NCBI RefSeq assembly: GCF_020639365.1
Contig: NZ_JAINUL010000001.1
Location: forward strand, 5,632,620-5,696,619
DNA length: 64,000 nucleotides
Reading direction: 5' to 3'
From: Streptomyces flavotricini
GTDB lineage: Bacteria > Actinomycetota > Actinomycetes > Streptomycetales > Streptomycetaceae
Positions 15,790-24,362 of this stretch are shown piece by piece. Both the position numbers and the translations under genes were made by a program. Numbering within the stretch: the stretch's first letter is position 1; each line of letters opens with the position of its first letter. The notes under the pieces are model-generated. The model was not told where the DNA came from, did not search any database, and was given only the letters and a program-made list of their open reading frames with translations.

Positions 15790-16559
15790 GGCGGGCCCGA
15801 CCTGATCGGCCGGGGCGGCAGCACCGGAGGGCTGCGCGGCCGGCCCGTCTTCGCCGGCAGTGACCGCGAGCGCCGCCGGCTCGCCCAGTACCTGTCCGCG
15901 CACCGCGTCGACGGGGTCCTACTGGTCGCCGTCCACGCCGACGACCCGCTGCCCGAGCTGCTGGCCGAGCTCGGCATCCCGGCCGTGATCAGCGGCCGCC
16001 GCTCGGCCGCCGCTCGGCCACCGAGCCGATGCCGTCCGTCGACTGCGACAACGCGGCGGGCGCCGCCGGGGCGGTACGCCACCTCCTCGGCCGGAGCCGG
16101 CACGCGATAGCCACCGTCACCGGGCCGCTCGACGTGTACGGGGCGCGGTGCCGGCTCGACGGCTACCGGGAGGCCCTGACGGCCGCAGGCCTCCCCGTCG
16201 ACGGGCTGCTGATCACGGACGGGGATGTCACCGAGGAGGGTGGCCGCCGGGCCGTGCGCGAGCTGCTGGAGCGCCGTCCCGCCCCCGACGCCGTCTTCGC
16301 CGCCTCCGACGTGATGGCCGTGGGCGCCCGCCGCGAGCTGCGCGCCGCCGGCCGCCGGATACCCGAGGACGTGGCGCTGGTCGGCTTCGACGACTCGGTG
16401 CTGGCCCGGCACATGGATCCACCGCTGACCAGCGTCCGCCAGCCGGTCGAGGAGGTGGGCCGGACCATGGCGCGCGTGCTGCCGGCCCGGATGGCGGGGG
16501 AGCCCGGGGAGGCAGCCGTGGTGCTGCCGACCGAGCTGGTCGTGCGGGAGCCCTCGTAG
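15790..16559 (+). pseudogene. Decayed LacI-family regulator, 5'-truncated and frameshifted
   Basis: The sequence encodes the ligand-binding half of a LacI/GalR regulator. Part one (to about 16005) reads as SDRERRRLAQYLSAHRVDGVLLV and LLAELGIPAVISGRR. Part two (16029-16559) reads from PSVDCDNAAGA through VFAASDVMAVGA and LVGFDDSVLARHMDPPLTSVRQP to the stop. The two are in different frames because of an 11-bp tandem duplication at 15995-16016. The entire N-terminal HTH and hinge are missing. It can no longer bind DNA as a LacI protein. The 176-residue 3' frame may still be translated, but that seems unlikely to matter. Confidence 0.85.
15995..16016. repeat. 11-bp tandem duplication causing the LacI frameshift
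   Basis: The unit gccgccgctcg occurs twice in tandem (15995-16005 and 16006-16016). Removing one copy restores a continuous frame that reads ISGRRSATEPMPSVD across the junction, exactly as in intact LacI relatives. Confidence 0.88.
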
Positions 16560-16606
16560 GCCGTCATCGCAGGCCGTCCCCGGATGCCGGGGAGTCCGTA
16601 CAACGC

Positions 16607-16643
16607 AGAGGGCCCCGGCCGCTTTCGCGTACCGGGGCCCTCT
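16607..16643. terminator. Strong hairpin terminator between LacI remnant and tRNA-His
   Basis: A perfect 12-bp stem (agagggccccgg / ccggggccctct) with a 13-nt loop ends 6 nt from the 3' end of the minus-strand tRNA gene. It suits termination of the tRNA transcript and of anything reading from the left. Confidence 0.8.
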
Positions 16644-16648
16644 CGCAG

Positions 16649-16721
16649 GGTGAGTGACGGGACTTGAACCCGCGGCCACCTGGACCACAACCAGGTGCTC
16701 TACCAACTGAGCTACACCCAC
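16649..16721 (-). tRNA. tRNA-His (anticodon GTG)
   Basis: A complete cloverleaf on the minus strand. The acceptor is gtggtgt-type (gtgggtg pairing with cactcac). D-arm TAGCTCAGTTGG, anticodon stem ctggt/ccag around GTG, and a T-arm with GGTTCAAGT are present. A G at 16722 supplies the His-specific G-1 opposite C73. CCA is not encoded. Confidence 0.95.
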
Positions 16722-16828
16722 CATGTCCGGTCGGAAAACCGACCGGCCGAAGAAAAGGGTACAGGGTCCGGGAGGGTGCTCGCTCCTCCGTTTCCCCCGC
16801 CCCCTTCTCCGGAGGCCCCCGCCGGGTC

Positions 16829-17431
16829 CTATTCGGCGGACAGGGTGTGCTTGGCGGCGATCGCCCGGGCGGTGTCCGAGTCGGGCCCGGGCTGCGGGAC
16901 GAAGACCGCCTCCCGGTAGTACCGGAGCTCGGCGATGGACTCCCTGATGTCCGCGAGCGCCCGGTGGTTGCCGTTCTTCGGCGGGCTGTTGAAGTACGCC
17001 CGCGGGTACCAGCGCCGCGCCAGCTCCTTGACCGAGGACACGTCCACGATCCGGTAGTGCAGGTGGCTCTCCAGCGCGGGCATGTCGCGCAGCAGGAATC
17101 CGCGGTCGGTACCGACCGAGTTTCCACAGAGGGGCGCCTTGCGGGGCTCCTTCACGTGTTCCCGTACGTACGCCAGGACCTGTGCCTCGGCGTCGGCGAG
17201 GGTGATCCCGTCGGCCAGCTCGTCGAGCAGTCCGGAGGCGGTGTGCATCTCGCGCACCACGTCGGGCATGGTCTCCAGGGCCGCGTCCGGCGGGCGGATC
17301 ACGAGGTCCACGCCTTCGCCGAGCACGTTGAGCTCCGAGTCGGTGACCAGTGCGGCCACCTCGATAAGTGCGTCGTCCGTCAACGAGAGCCCGGTCATCT
17401 CGCAGTCGATCCACACCATGCGATCGTTCAT
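16829..17431 (-). CDS. orn: Oligoribonuclease
   Basis: A 200-residue DEDDh 3'-5' exoribonuclease that degrades 2-5-nt RNAs, including pGpG from c-di-GMP turnover. Exo I appears as VWIDCEMTGL, Exo II as LCGNSVGTDRGFL, and Exo III as NHRALADIRESI. All catalytic acidic residues and the His are present. It sits directly downstream of adpA on the same strand, the conserved Streptomyces pairing. In that genus loss of orn delays aerial growth. Expression may come partly from its own promoter because a hairpin lies between the two genes. Confidence 0.96.
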   Translation of the reverse strand: MNDRMVWIDCEMTGLSLTDDALIEVAALVTDSELNVLGEGVDLVIRPPDAALETMPDVVREMHTASGLLDELADGITLADAEAQVLAYVREHVKEPRKAPLCGNSVGTDRGFLLRDMPALESHLHYRIVDVSSVKELARRWYPRAYFNSPPKNGNHRALADIRESIAELRYYREAVFVPQPGPDSDTARAIAAKHTLSAE

Positions 17432-17459
17432 GCGGCCCAGCTTATGCGGATAACGCGGA

Positions 17460-17497
17460 AGGTCCCCCGCTCCGGTGGCGACCGATGCGGGGGACCT
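17460..17497 (-). terminator. Hairpin between adpA and orn
   Basis: An 11-bp stem (17460-17470 with 17487-17497, aggtcccccgc / gcgggggacct) has a 16-nt loop. It lies just after the adpA stop and before the orn start, so it probably attenuates or ends the adpA transcript. Confidence 0.65.
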
Positions 17498-17523
17498 CCG
17501 TCAGGCAGTGCCCGTGGCGGGAG

Positions 17524-18696
17524 CTACGCGTGCTCGCGCAGGACCCGGTTCGGGGCGTACAGCTCCGTCACCGTCGGGCCGGCCGCGGCCAGGGCCGCCG
17601 CCGCCCGCTGGGGCTGCGGGGTGCGCTGGTGCGGCACCGGGTTCCCCGACATCTCGGAGACCTGCGACACGTCGGCCTGCGGCCGGCGTGCCCGGTAGGC
17701 CGAGCGGTACGCGGCCGGGGAGGACCCGAGCTGGCGCCGGAAGTGCCCGCGCAGGGCGACCGGCGAGCGGAAGCCACAGCGCCCGGCGACCTCGTCGACC
17801 GAGTAGTCGGAGGTCTCCAGCAGCCGCTGGGCCTGGAGCACCCGCTGGGTGATCAGCCATTGCAGCGGCGCGCTGCCGGTCAGCGAGCGGAACCGGCGGT
17901 CGAACGTGCGCCGGCTCATGTACGCGCGGGCCGCGAGCGTCTCCACGTCGAACTGCTCGTGGAGGTGCTCCAAGGCCCAGGCGACGACCTCGGCCAGCGG
18001 GTCGGCGCCGATCTCCTCCGGCAGCGACCGGTCGAGATAGCGCTCCTGGCCGCCCGTGCGCCGCGGCGGGACGACGAGCCGGCGGGCCAGTGCCCCGGCC
18101 GCCTCGCTGCCGTGATCCGTGCGCACGATGTGCAGGCACAGGTCGATTCCGGCCGCGGTGCCCGCGGAGGTCAGCACGTCGCCGTCGTCGACGAACAGCT
18201 CGCGCGGATCGACATGGACGGACGGGTACCGCTTGGCCAGCGTCGGCGCGTACATCCAGTGCGTCGTCGCGGGCCGGCCGTCCAGCAGACCGGCGGCGGC
18301 GAGCACGAAGGCCCCCGTGCACAGTCCGACGATCCGGGCGCCTTCCTCGTGCGCCAGACGCAGTGCGTCGAGCGCCTCCGGAGGCGGCGGTGAAGTGATC
18401 GAGCGCCAGGCCGGAACGACGACCGTGCCTGCCCGGGCGATCGCCTCCAGCCCGTACGGCGCGGTGAGCTCGAGTCCGCCGGTGGTCCGCAGCGGACCGT
18501 CCTCCCCGGCGCAGACGAGCAGTCGATAGCGTGGAACTCCCGCGTCCTGCCGGTCGATGCCGAACACGGAAAGTGGAATGGAGCTCTCGAAGATCGGTCC
18601 GCCGCTGAACAGCAGCACCGCGACGATCTCCCTGCGGCGACGCCCCGCGAGCTTCCTGCCGGCGTCTGCGACGACGGCGGTGGAATCCTGGCTCAT
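17524..18696 (-). CDS. adpA: AdpA, central developmental AraC-family regulator
   Basis: A 390-residue protein with an N-terminal DJ-1/PfpI (GATase1-like) dimerisation domain (residues about 25-195, including IVGLCTGAFVLAAAG). A C-terminal AraC/XylS double HTH follows (about 225-330: DVETLAARAYMSRRTFDRRF and VDEVAGRCGFRSPVALRGHF). The tail is proline-rich. The domain order, sequence and orn neighbour identify AdpA, which activates hundreds of morphogenesis and antibiotic genes in Streptomyces. The ATG is at 18696. In most Streptomyces adpA carries a TTA (bldA-dependent) codon in the interdomain linker. Here no TTA exists anywhere; the linker leucines use CTC and CTG. That removes the usual translational control. 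Confidence 0.95.
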   Translation of the reverse strand: MSQDSTAVVADAGRKLAGRRRREIVAVLLFSGGPIFESSIPLSVFGIDRQDAGVPRYRLLVCAGEDGPLRTTGGLELTAPYGLEAIARAGTVVVPAWRSITSPPPPEALDALRLAHEEGARIVGLCTGAFVLAAAGLLDGRPATTHWMYAPTLAKRYPSVHVDPRELFVDDGDVLTSAGTAAGIDLCLHIVRTDHGSEAAGALARRLVVPPRRTGGQERYLDRSLPEEIGADPLAEVVAWALEHLHEQFDVETLAARAYMSRRTFDRRFRSLTGSAPLQWLITQRVLQAQRLLETSDYSVDEVAGRCGFRSPVALRGHFRRQLGSSPAAYRSAYRARRPQADVSQVSEMSGNPVPHQRTPQPQRAAAALAAAGPTVTELYAPNRVLREHA

Positions 18697-19070
18697 GGCT
18701 AAGCCCCCCTTGGGTGTCGCGACTCCTTGGTCTGGTCGCACCTGCACGTTTCCCCTCGGCCTTGCACGTGGATCCCCCGCCGTAAATACATGATCGAATC
18801 TACTGCGTCCCGTGGTGTCGGCGTGACAAGTTCAGCACGCAGCGCTATGTCGACTTGGCAACTTGGCGAAAAGCATTCGATCAGGAAGCCTTCCACTCCG
18901 CTACCGGAGTGGGAAGCTCGCCCTCCGGCCATGGCCAGTACCCATAGGGTCTCGGAGCCCCCTTGGCTCTGTCGTCGCTGGTGGTAGGGGGGTTGAGGGG
19001 GCATTCCGGCAAGACCGGCATTGTTCCGGGAAGTTGGCTGAAAACATGCGGGTGTGGGTGTGCGAATCAG
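18697..19070. promoter_or_regulatory. Long adpA upstream region
   Basis: About 370 bp without a credible gene, and more AT-rich than flanking DNA. It should contain the adpA promoter and autoregulatory sites. One perfect 8-bp hairpin is present (ccactccg at 18893-18900 with cggagtgg at 18905-18912). Several ttggca/ttggcg elements near 18855-18870 resemble half of the AdpA consensus TGGCSNGWWY, but none matches fully. Confidence 0.5.
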
Positions 19071-19478
19071 TCAGTCCTCGGGGGAAATTCCACCGGACGT
19101 GTGGCAGCCGCGACCCCCGGACCCACCCCCGGCGCGCGAACGCCGGCGCCGCCCGCCCGGCGGAATCCGGTCCTCCGCGAAAGCCAGGGCGGCCCGCTCC
19201 GCCTTCTCCGAGTAGCGCAGCATCGCCCGGCACGCCGCCGTGACCGCGACCAGCCCGAGGGTCGCCACGGCGGCCCCGCCGAAGGAGGTTCCGTACACGA
19301 CCAGCACCACGGGCACGAGCAGGCAGCTGAAGGAGGCCCAGCGCACCACGTCACCCGCCGGGTCGTCATGGGGGCGTCTGGCCGGGTGCACGGACGAGTG
19401 AACGGGAGCGGGCGTGAAATGCGGTGTCGTATCGGTGTGCTGAGCGGGCTGGACGGGGTGAACCGGATGGCCGGGCAC
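19071..19478 (-). CDS. Small hypothetical membrane protein
   Basis: A 135-residue protein with a His/Pro/Thr-rich N-terminus. Two hydrophobic helices follow in the middle (about 48-62, SFSCLLVPVVLVVYG, and 66-82), then a charged stretch and a Gly/Arg-rich C-terminus. I do not recognise it. The GTG start at 19478 is chosen for its agggag site 6 nt upstream. It lies upstream of and codirectional with adpA, separated by the long adpA leader. Confidence 0.6.
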   Translation of the reverse strand: MPGHPVHPVQPAQHTDTTPHFTPAPVHSSVHPARRPHDDPAGDVVRWASFSCLLVPVVLVVYGTSFGGAAVATLGLVAVTAACRAMLRYSEKAERAALAFAEDRIPPGGRRRRSRAGGGSGGRGCHTSGGISPED

Positions 19479-19844
19479 GGCGTGCTCCCTGCGGGCTCTT
19501 CCTGGACGGTCGGACGCCTGTTCAACGGCGCGCGACGCGGCTCGGTCACTGCGCGCACGGGTGGCGCACGAGTGGCCCGTGCGGCAACTCGTCACTGGCT
19601 GTAGGGGACAGCGGCCATTGCCAAGGAGCCCTCGCTCCGGCATGCTCCCTGGGACGCTCTCCAAGGGCGGCATGCCCTGTGCAGGACAGGAGTGTCGCCG
19701 TACCCTGGTGGGTAAGGGCTTGGGAAGATGCTTCCCGGACAGAGCTCCGTCACCCAGAGTCGTCGTTTTTTCAATCGTCGCTTCCGCCCATCGCCGCCCC
19801 GTTGCCTTGTCCCTTCCCCCGAGGACCTCTTCGCCGAGACATCC
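19479..19844. other. Intergenic region upstream of universal stress gene
   Basis: A 366-bp divergent gap with no supported gene. A short perfect palindrome gggaag-atg-cttccc lies at 19722-19736 and could be an operator for the stress gene 108 bp downstream. Nothing else stands out. Confidence 0.4.
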
Positions 19845-20375
19845 ATGGCCGGTCACGAAACTCCCGAACCCGCGGACCGCAAGCGCAAACCGCTCGCAGA
19901 CCACACGTCGAGCGACCTGCGTGCGGCGGAACAGACACGTCATCCCTGCGACCCGGCCTTCCGGCACGGGGTCGTGGTGGGGTTCGACGGCTCCACCTCC
20001 AGCGAGCGCGCCTTGGCGTACGCGATCGGGATGGCCCGCCGCTCCGGATCCGGCCTCATCATCGTGCACGTGGCCAACCGGCTGCCCACCACCGTGTGGG
20101 CCGGCTGTGAGCCGCCCGTCTTCGTGGACGTGCCGGACCACCGCACCGAGGTGCTGGGACTGGAGCTCGCCTGCGCGGACTACCTCACCGAGGTGCCGTG
20201 GATCCTGGTGGAGCGCGGCGGGGACATCTGCCACGAGCTGGAGGAGGTCGGCCGGGAGTACTCGGCGGACGCCATCGTGGTGGGCTCCACGCACGGGATC
20301 GTGGGCCGGATCTTCGGCTCGGTGGCGGGCCGGCTGGCCAAGCGCGCACAGCGACCGGTTGTTGTCATTCCGTAA
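19845..20375 (+). CDS. Universal stress protein (UspA family)
   Basis: A 176-residue single Usp domain with a ~40-residue charged leader. The domain starts at GVVVGFDGSTSSERAL and ends with the ATP-binding signature region VVGSTHGIVGRIFGSVAGRLAKRAQRPVVVIP, where G-2x-G-9x-G(S/T) is present. An ATP-binding Usp is therefore predicted. The ATG at 19845 is the best start; an in-frame ATG at 19728 would add a basic leader. Confidence 0.88.
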   Translation: MAGHETPEPADRKRKPLADHTSSDLRAAEQTRHPCDPAFRHGVVVGFDGSTSSERALAYAIGMARRSGSGLIIVHVANRLPTTVWAGCEPPVFVDVPDHRTEVLGLELACADYLTEVPWILVERGGDICHELEEVGREYSADAIVVGSTHGIVGRIFGSVAGRLAKRAQRPVVVIP

Positions 20376-20474
20376 CCCGCTGTACGTCGCTCGTGCGGTT
20401 GTGAACCCCTTTGTAAAGGGTAGATAAATGCTGCTGGGACGCAGCAAACAACTGCAGATCGAAGGGAGCCCGCC

Positions 20475-21044
20475 GTGGACAATGGTGTCTCTGCGGGAAG
20501 CACGGCCTCGACTTCGACCCTCGGGAACATAGCCCTGGGTCTCACCCTTCTCGCATTCGGTATCGGCCACACCGCCATCGTCAGCGGAGTGTCCGTCGCC
20601 AACTCCGTGTCACTCGCGACCTACGTCGGCGGTCTCGCCCTGTTCGTCCTCGGAGTCCTCGAGTTCCGCGGCGGGAACGGCTTCAACGGCACGGCGTTCG
20701 CGGGCCTCGGCGCCTTCTGGTTCACCTGGGCGGCAGGGGCGGACGGAAAGGTTTCGGCACACGCGGCCGGACTGTTCCTGGTCCTCTTCGCCCTGCTCGC
20801 GCTGACCCTCACCGTGAGTGCCGCGAGCGGACTGTTCGGTCAGGGCGCGTACGCCCTGCTCACCCTCTCCCTGCTGCTCCTCGCGGTCGGCTCCTTCGCC
20901 GGCAGCGGCGGGCTCGCCAAGGCCGCCGGCTGGGTGGCCGCGCTCTCCGGGCTGCTGTTCTGGTACGGCGCGACCGCCGCGCTGGCCCACTGGCCCACCG
21001 CACTGGGCAAGGCCTCGGGGCGCGGCGCGGTCGCCGCGGGCTGA
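20475..21044 (+). CDS. GPR1/FUN34/YaaH-family acetate-type transporter
   Basis: A 189-residue protein with six evenly spaced hydrophobic helices (first LGNIALGLTLLAFGIGHTAIV, last VAALSGLLFWYGATAALAHW), as in the small YaaH/SatP acetate/succinate channels. The family's N-terminal NPxPLGL motif is degenerate here (STLGNIALGL), so the substrate is uncertain. The GTG at 20475 follows a gggag site. A strong bidirectional terminator follows the gene. Confidence 0.75.
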   Translation: MDNGVSAGSTASTSTLGNIALGLTLLAFGIGHTAIVSGVSVANSVSLATYVGGLALFVLGVLEFRGGNGFNGTAFAGLGAFWFTWAAGADGKVSAHAAGLFLVLFALLALTLTVSAASGLFGQGAYALLTLSLLLLAVGSFAGSGGLAKAAGWVAALSGLLFWYGATAALAHWPTALGKASGRGAVAAG

Positions 21045-21055
21045 ACCGGCGTACG

Positions 21056-21091
21056 GGAACGGCCCCCGGGGGAATCCCCGGGGGCCGTTCC
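21056..21091. terminator. Perfect 16-bp bidirectional terminator hairpin
   Basis: The arms at 21056-21071 and 21076-21091 are perfectly complementary, with a 4-nt gaat loop. It sits between the convergent transporter and glmS genes, 12 nt after one stop and 24 nt before the other. Confidence 0.9.
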
Positions 21092-21114
21092 GCTTGCCTG
21101 GCGGGCAGGCGCGA

Positions 21115-22932
21115 CTACTCGACCGTGACGGACTTCGCCAGGTTGCGCGGCTTGTCGATGTCCCGGCCCAGGGCCAGGGCCGTGTGGTACGCCAGCAGCT
21201 GGAGCGGGATGCCCATCAGGATCGGGTCCAGCTCGTCCTCGTTCTTGGGTACGAGGATGGTGTGGTCCGCCTTCTCCTGCTCGCGGTGGGCGACCGCGAG
21301 GATCCGGCCGCTGCGGGCCTTGATCTCCTCCAGCGCCGCGCGGTTCTTCTCCAGCAGGTCGTCGTCCGGGACGATCGCGACCGTCGGCATCGCCGGCTCG
21401 ATGAGCGCGAGCGGGCCGTGCTTGAGCTCGGAGGCCGGGTAGGCCTCGGCGTGGATGTAGGAGATCTCCTTGAGCTTGAGGGAGGCCTCCAGCGCCACCG
21501 GGTAACCGCGGACCCGGCCGATGAACATCATCGACTTGGCCTCGGCGTACTCGGCCGCCAGCTTCTTGATGTCCTCTTCGCCCTCGAGGATCTCCTGGAT
21601 CTGCGCGGGCAGCTTGCGCAGGCCCTCGATGATCCGCTTGCCGTCGGTGACCGACAGGTCCCGGATCCGGCCCAGGTGCACGGCGAGCAGCGCGAAGGCC
21701 ACGACCGTGTTGGTGAAGCACTTGGTGGAGACGACGCAGACCTCGGGGCCGGCGTGCACGTACACGCCGCCGTCGGCCTCGCGGGCGATCGCGGAGCCCA
21801 CGACGTTGACGACGCCCAGGACGCGGGCGCCCTTGCGCTTCAGCTCCTGCACGGCCGCCAGCACGTCGTACGTCTCACCGGACTGGGAGACGGCGATGTA
21901 GAGGGTGTCGGGGTCGACGACCGGGTTGCGGTAGCGGAACTCCGAGGCCGGCTCGGCGTCCGCGGGGATGCGGGCCATGCTCTCGATGAGGCCGGCGCCG
22001 ATCAGGCCCGCGTGGTACGAGGTGCCGCAGCCCAGGATCTTGACCCGGCGGATGCCGCGCGCCTCGCGCGGGTCCAGGTTCAGGCCGCCCAGGTGCACGG
22101 TGTTGAAGCGGTCGTCGATCCGGCCGCGCAGCACGCGGTCGACCGCGTCGGGCTGCTCGGAGATCTCCTTGTGCATGTACGTGTCGTGGCCGCCCATGTC
22201 GTAGGAGGCGGCCTCCCACTCCACGGTCTCCGGCGTGGCCGTGGTGGTGGCGCCGCTGGTGGTGTACGTGCGGAAGTCGTCGGCCTTGAGGGTGGCCATC
22301 TCGCCGTCGTCGAGGGTGACGACCTGGCGGGTGTGGGCGACGAGCGCGGCGACGTCCGAGGCGACGAACATCTCCTTCTCGCCGATGCCGAGGACGACCG
22401 GCGAGCCGTTGCGGGCCACGACGATGCGGTCGGCGTAGTCGGCGTGCATGACGGCGATGCCGTACGTGCCCTCGATCGCCTTGACGGCCTCGCGGACCTT
22501 CTCCTCGAGGGTGTCGGCCTGGGAGCGGGCGATCAGGTGGACGATGACCTCGGTGTCGGTCTCCGAGACGAAGACGACGCCCTCGGACTCCAGCTTGGCG
22601 CGGAGCTCGGCGGCGTTGTCGACGATGCCGTTGTGGACGACCGCGACCTTGTTGTCGGCGTCGAGGTGCGGGTGCGAGTTGATGTCGCTCGGCGCGCCGT
22701 GGGTGGCCCAGCGGGTGTGGGCGATGCCGGTGGTGCCGGCGAAGCGCTTGGGGACCCGGGATTCCAGCTCGCGGACCCGGCCCTTGGCCTTGACCACCTT
22801 GAGCGCGGGGGACTTCGGGTTGTTGACGACGATGCCCGCGGAGTCGTACCCGCGGTACTCCAGTCGCTGCAGGCCTTCCAGCAGCAGCGGTGCCACGTCA
22901 CGCTTGCCGATGTAACCCACGATTCCGCACAT
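21115..22932 (-). CDS. glmS: Glutamine:fructose-6-phosphate aminotransferase
   Basis: A 605-residue GlmS, the first committed enzyme of UDP-GlcNAc synthesis for peptidoglycan. The N-terminal class II glutaminase begins MCGIVGYIGKRD, with Cys2 as nucleophile and HTRWATHGAPS nearby. Two SIS isomerase domains follow (CGTSYHAG and SQSGETYD; then RGYPVALEASLKLKEISYIHAE). The C-terminus ends in the conserved DKPRNLAKSVTVE. The ATG at 22932 is fixed by the need for N-terminal Cys2. No glmS ribozyme is seen upstream, as expected outside Firmicutes. Confidence 0.98.
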   Translation of the reverse strand: MCGIVGYIGKRDVAPLLLEGLQRLEYRGYDSAGIVVNNPKSPALKVVKAKGRVRELESRVPKRFAGTTGIAHTRWATHGAPSDINSHPHLDADNKVAVVHNGIVDNAAELRAKLESEGVVFVSETDTEVIVHLIARSQADTLEEKVREAVKAIEGTYGIAVMHADYADRIVVARNGSPVVLGIGEKEMFVASDVAALVAHTRQVVTLDDGEMATLKADDFRTYTTSGATTTATPETVEWEAASYDMGGHDTYMHKEISEQPDAVDRVLRGRIDDRFNTVHLGGLNLDPREARGIRRVKILGCGTSYHAGLIGAGLIESMARIPADAEPASEFRYRNPVVDPDTLYIAVSQSGETYDVLAAVQELKRKGARVLGVVNVVGSAIAREADGGVYVHAGPEVCVVSTKCFTNTVVAFALLAVHLGRIRDLSVTDGKRIIEGLRKLPAQIQEILEGEEDIKKLAAEYAEAKSMMFIGRVRGYPVALEASLKLKEISYIHAEAYPASELKHGPLALIEPAMPTVAIVPDDDLLEKNRAALEEIKARSGRILAVAHREQEKADHTILVPKNEDELDPILMGIPLQLLAYHTALALGRDIDKPRNLAKSVTVE

Positions 22933-23009
22933 AAAGTCTTGCCCCTCCTGAAGTTCGGTTGCCCTTGCCGCTGTTGTCGCCGCGCCTGGCCGTCGGACGG
23001 CCCTGTCGC

Positions 23010-23285
23010 TCAGCCGTAGACGATGCGGCGCAGCTGCCGGAGCGAGAGCTCCGGCGGCGCCACGGCGCGGTGCGGCAGCTCGGCCGCGATCCGTTCGAAG
23101 ATCTCCGCGTTGACCGCGCCGCCGGACTGGAGCTCACGGTGGCGGCGGCGGACGAATTCCTCGGTCGTCTCGTCGAAGTACGCGAGCACGTCGAGCACCA
23201 CCCGGGCGGCCTCACCGCGCTGCAGCGCGGTGCTGCGCACCAGGTGGTCGACGAGATCGTCATGAGACGGGCGGCGGTCGAGCAC
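23010..23285 (-). CDS. Small conserved actinobacterial protein
   Basis: A 91-residue helical, highly charged protein (SHDDLVDHLVRSTALQRGEAARVVLDVLAYF, in two segments). The C-terminus is conserved-looking (LSLRQLRRIVYG). The GTG start is at 23285. It lies 77 bp upstream of glmS on the same strand and may be cotranscribed. I do not recognise a function; helical content and size would fit a small adaptor or regulator. Confidence 0.7.
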   Translation of the reverse strand: MLDRRPSHDDLVDHLVRSTALQRGEAARVVLDVLAYFDETTEEFVRRRHRELQSGGAVNAEIFERIAAELPHRAVAPPELSLRQLRRIVYG

Positions 23286-23405
23286 CCGTAGATACTGACT
23301 GGCCGTGGCCTGGAACGCAAAGATCCTGCCCGGATTCGGGCAGGATCCCTCTGGTCCAGACCAGCGGAAGGCGTAAATCCGGTCATGGAAATGCGAAGGT
23401 ACGGG

Positions 23406-24311
23406 TCAGAAACGCCGCAAAACGGCCTGCTTGGCTGCGGCGAACTCCTCGGCCGTGAGGATGCCGCCCTGGTGCAGATCACCGAGCTCGCGCAGCCGGC
23501 GCAGCAGGGCGTCGTGGTCCTCCCGGGCGGCCGGCTCGGGGGCCGAGGCGGCGAGTTCCGGCACCGGGGCCTTGGCGAGGGCCGGAGCGGGCTCGGCCGG
23601 GTCCGCGGCGCTCCGGGGATGGGGCATCCGTACCGCCACCGCCGCCGCGACCAGCGCCATCAGCGGGTCCTTCTTGAAGCCGAACAGTTCCACCGTGTAC
23701 GGGTCGTACTTGGGGGCGGGAGCCGAGGGGGCGCCCGCAAGCGTGAACCGGATCCAACCGTTGTCCAGGCCCTTGGAGGGGGACCACTCCACCACCCGCA
23801 GGTCCGCGACCCGGAACTCGCGCGGCCCGCCGGAGCTCTTGGCCTCCTCCGTCGTCCAGTTCCAGTCGAGCGCCACCCGGTCGCCGTCGAAGGCCACCGT
23901 CCCGTCCCCCGCGGCCACCGTGATCGGCACGGCCGGCCCCGGCAGCAGGTACGCGTCCACCGGGCCGGGGTCCACCTGGTCCAGCAGCAGCGCGCCCCGG
24001 ACCTCGTCCACGAAGTACTCGGCCACCCCGGTCCGGTCCGCGTCCACCGTCAGCCGGTACGGATCGGAGGCCTCCGGCAGCCGCCCGCCCGTCACCTGGA
24101 GCAGCGGGTCGGCGCCGTCACGCAGCTTCAGCCTCAACCGGCCCGCCCTGCGGCCCGGTTCGTGGCTGATCCCGGCGAGCGCGCGCAGCGGGACGACCAC
24201 CTCGCCCAGCGTCTGGCGCAGCAGCCCCACCCCCTTGTCGCGGCCGGGCACGATCCGCACCGCGTCCCCGTCGAAGGTCCATGTGCCGTCCTTCTGGATG
24301 ATTTCCGCCAT
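23406..24311 (-). CDS. DUF4429/SHOCT-domain protein
   Basis: A 301-residue soluble protein with two tandem beta-rich modules of the PH-like DUF4429 type (about 1-125 and 130-240; each starts with a WTFDGD or VAFDGD turn). A Pro/Ala linker follows, then a C-terminal SHOCT helix pair with LRELGDLHQGGILTAEEF. SHOCT tails often mediate oligomerisation or membrane-proximal roles; function here is unknown. The ATG is at 24311, divergent from the hexosaminidase gene 51 bp away. Confidence 0.88.
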   Translation of the reverse strand: MAEIIQKDGTWTFDGDAVRIVPGRDKGVGLLRQTLGEVVVPLRALAGISHEPGRRAGRLRLKLRDGADPLLQVTGGRLPEASDPYRLTVDADRTGVAEYFVDEVRGALLLDQVDPGPVDAYLLPGPAVPITVAAGDGTVAFDGDRVALDWNWTTEEAKSSGGPREFRVADLRVVEWSPSKGLDNGWIRFTLAGAPSAPAPKYDPYTVELFGFKKDPLMALVAAAVAVRMPHPRSAADPAEPAPALAKAPVPELAASAPEPAAREDHDALLRRLRELGDLHQGGILTAEEFAAAKQAVLRRF

Positions 24312-24362
24312 CCGTCGATTCTCGCACCGGACCCGGCACGCCAGTTGGCCTATACCTGCCCT

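Noticed and set aside
13863..17414. An 1183-codon minus-strand open frame spanning marR, the LacI remnant, tRNA-His and orn
   Set aside because: It crosses a tRNA and several well-supported genes on both strands, and its translation is Arg/Gly-rich noise.
18727..18987. Short plus-strand open frame in the adpA upstream region
   Set aside because: No ribosome binding site, atypical composition and no recognisable features; the region is better read as regulatory DNA.
20395..20420. Possible Rex (redox) operator tgtgaac upstream of the acetate-type transporter
   Set aside because: Only the left half matches the Streptomyces Rex site; the right half diverges, so the resemblance is not sufficient.
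22933..23009. glmS ribozyme upstream of glmS
   Set aside because: The 77-bp leader shows no ribozyme core, and this element is characteristic of Firmicutes.
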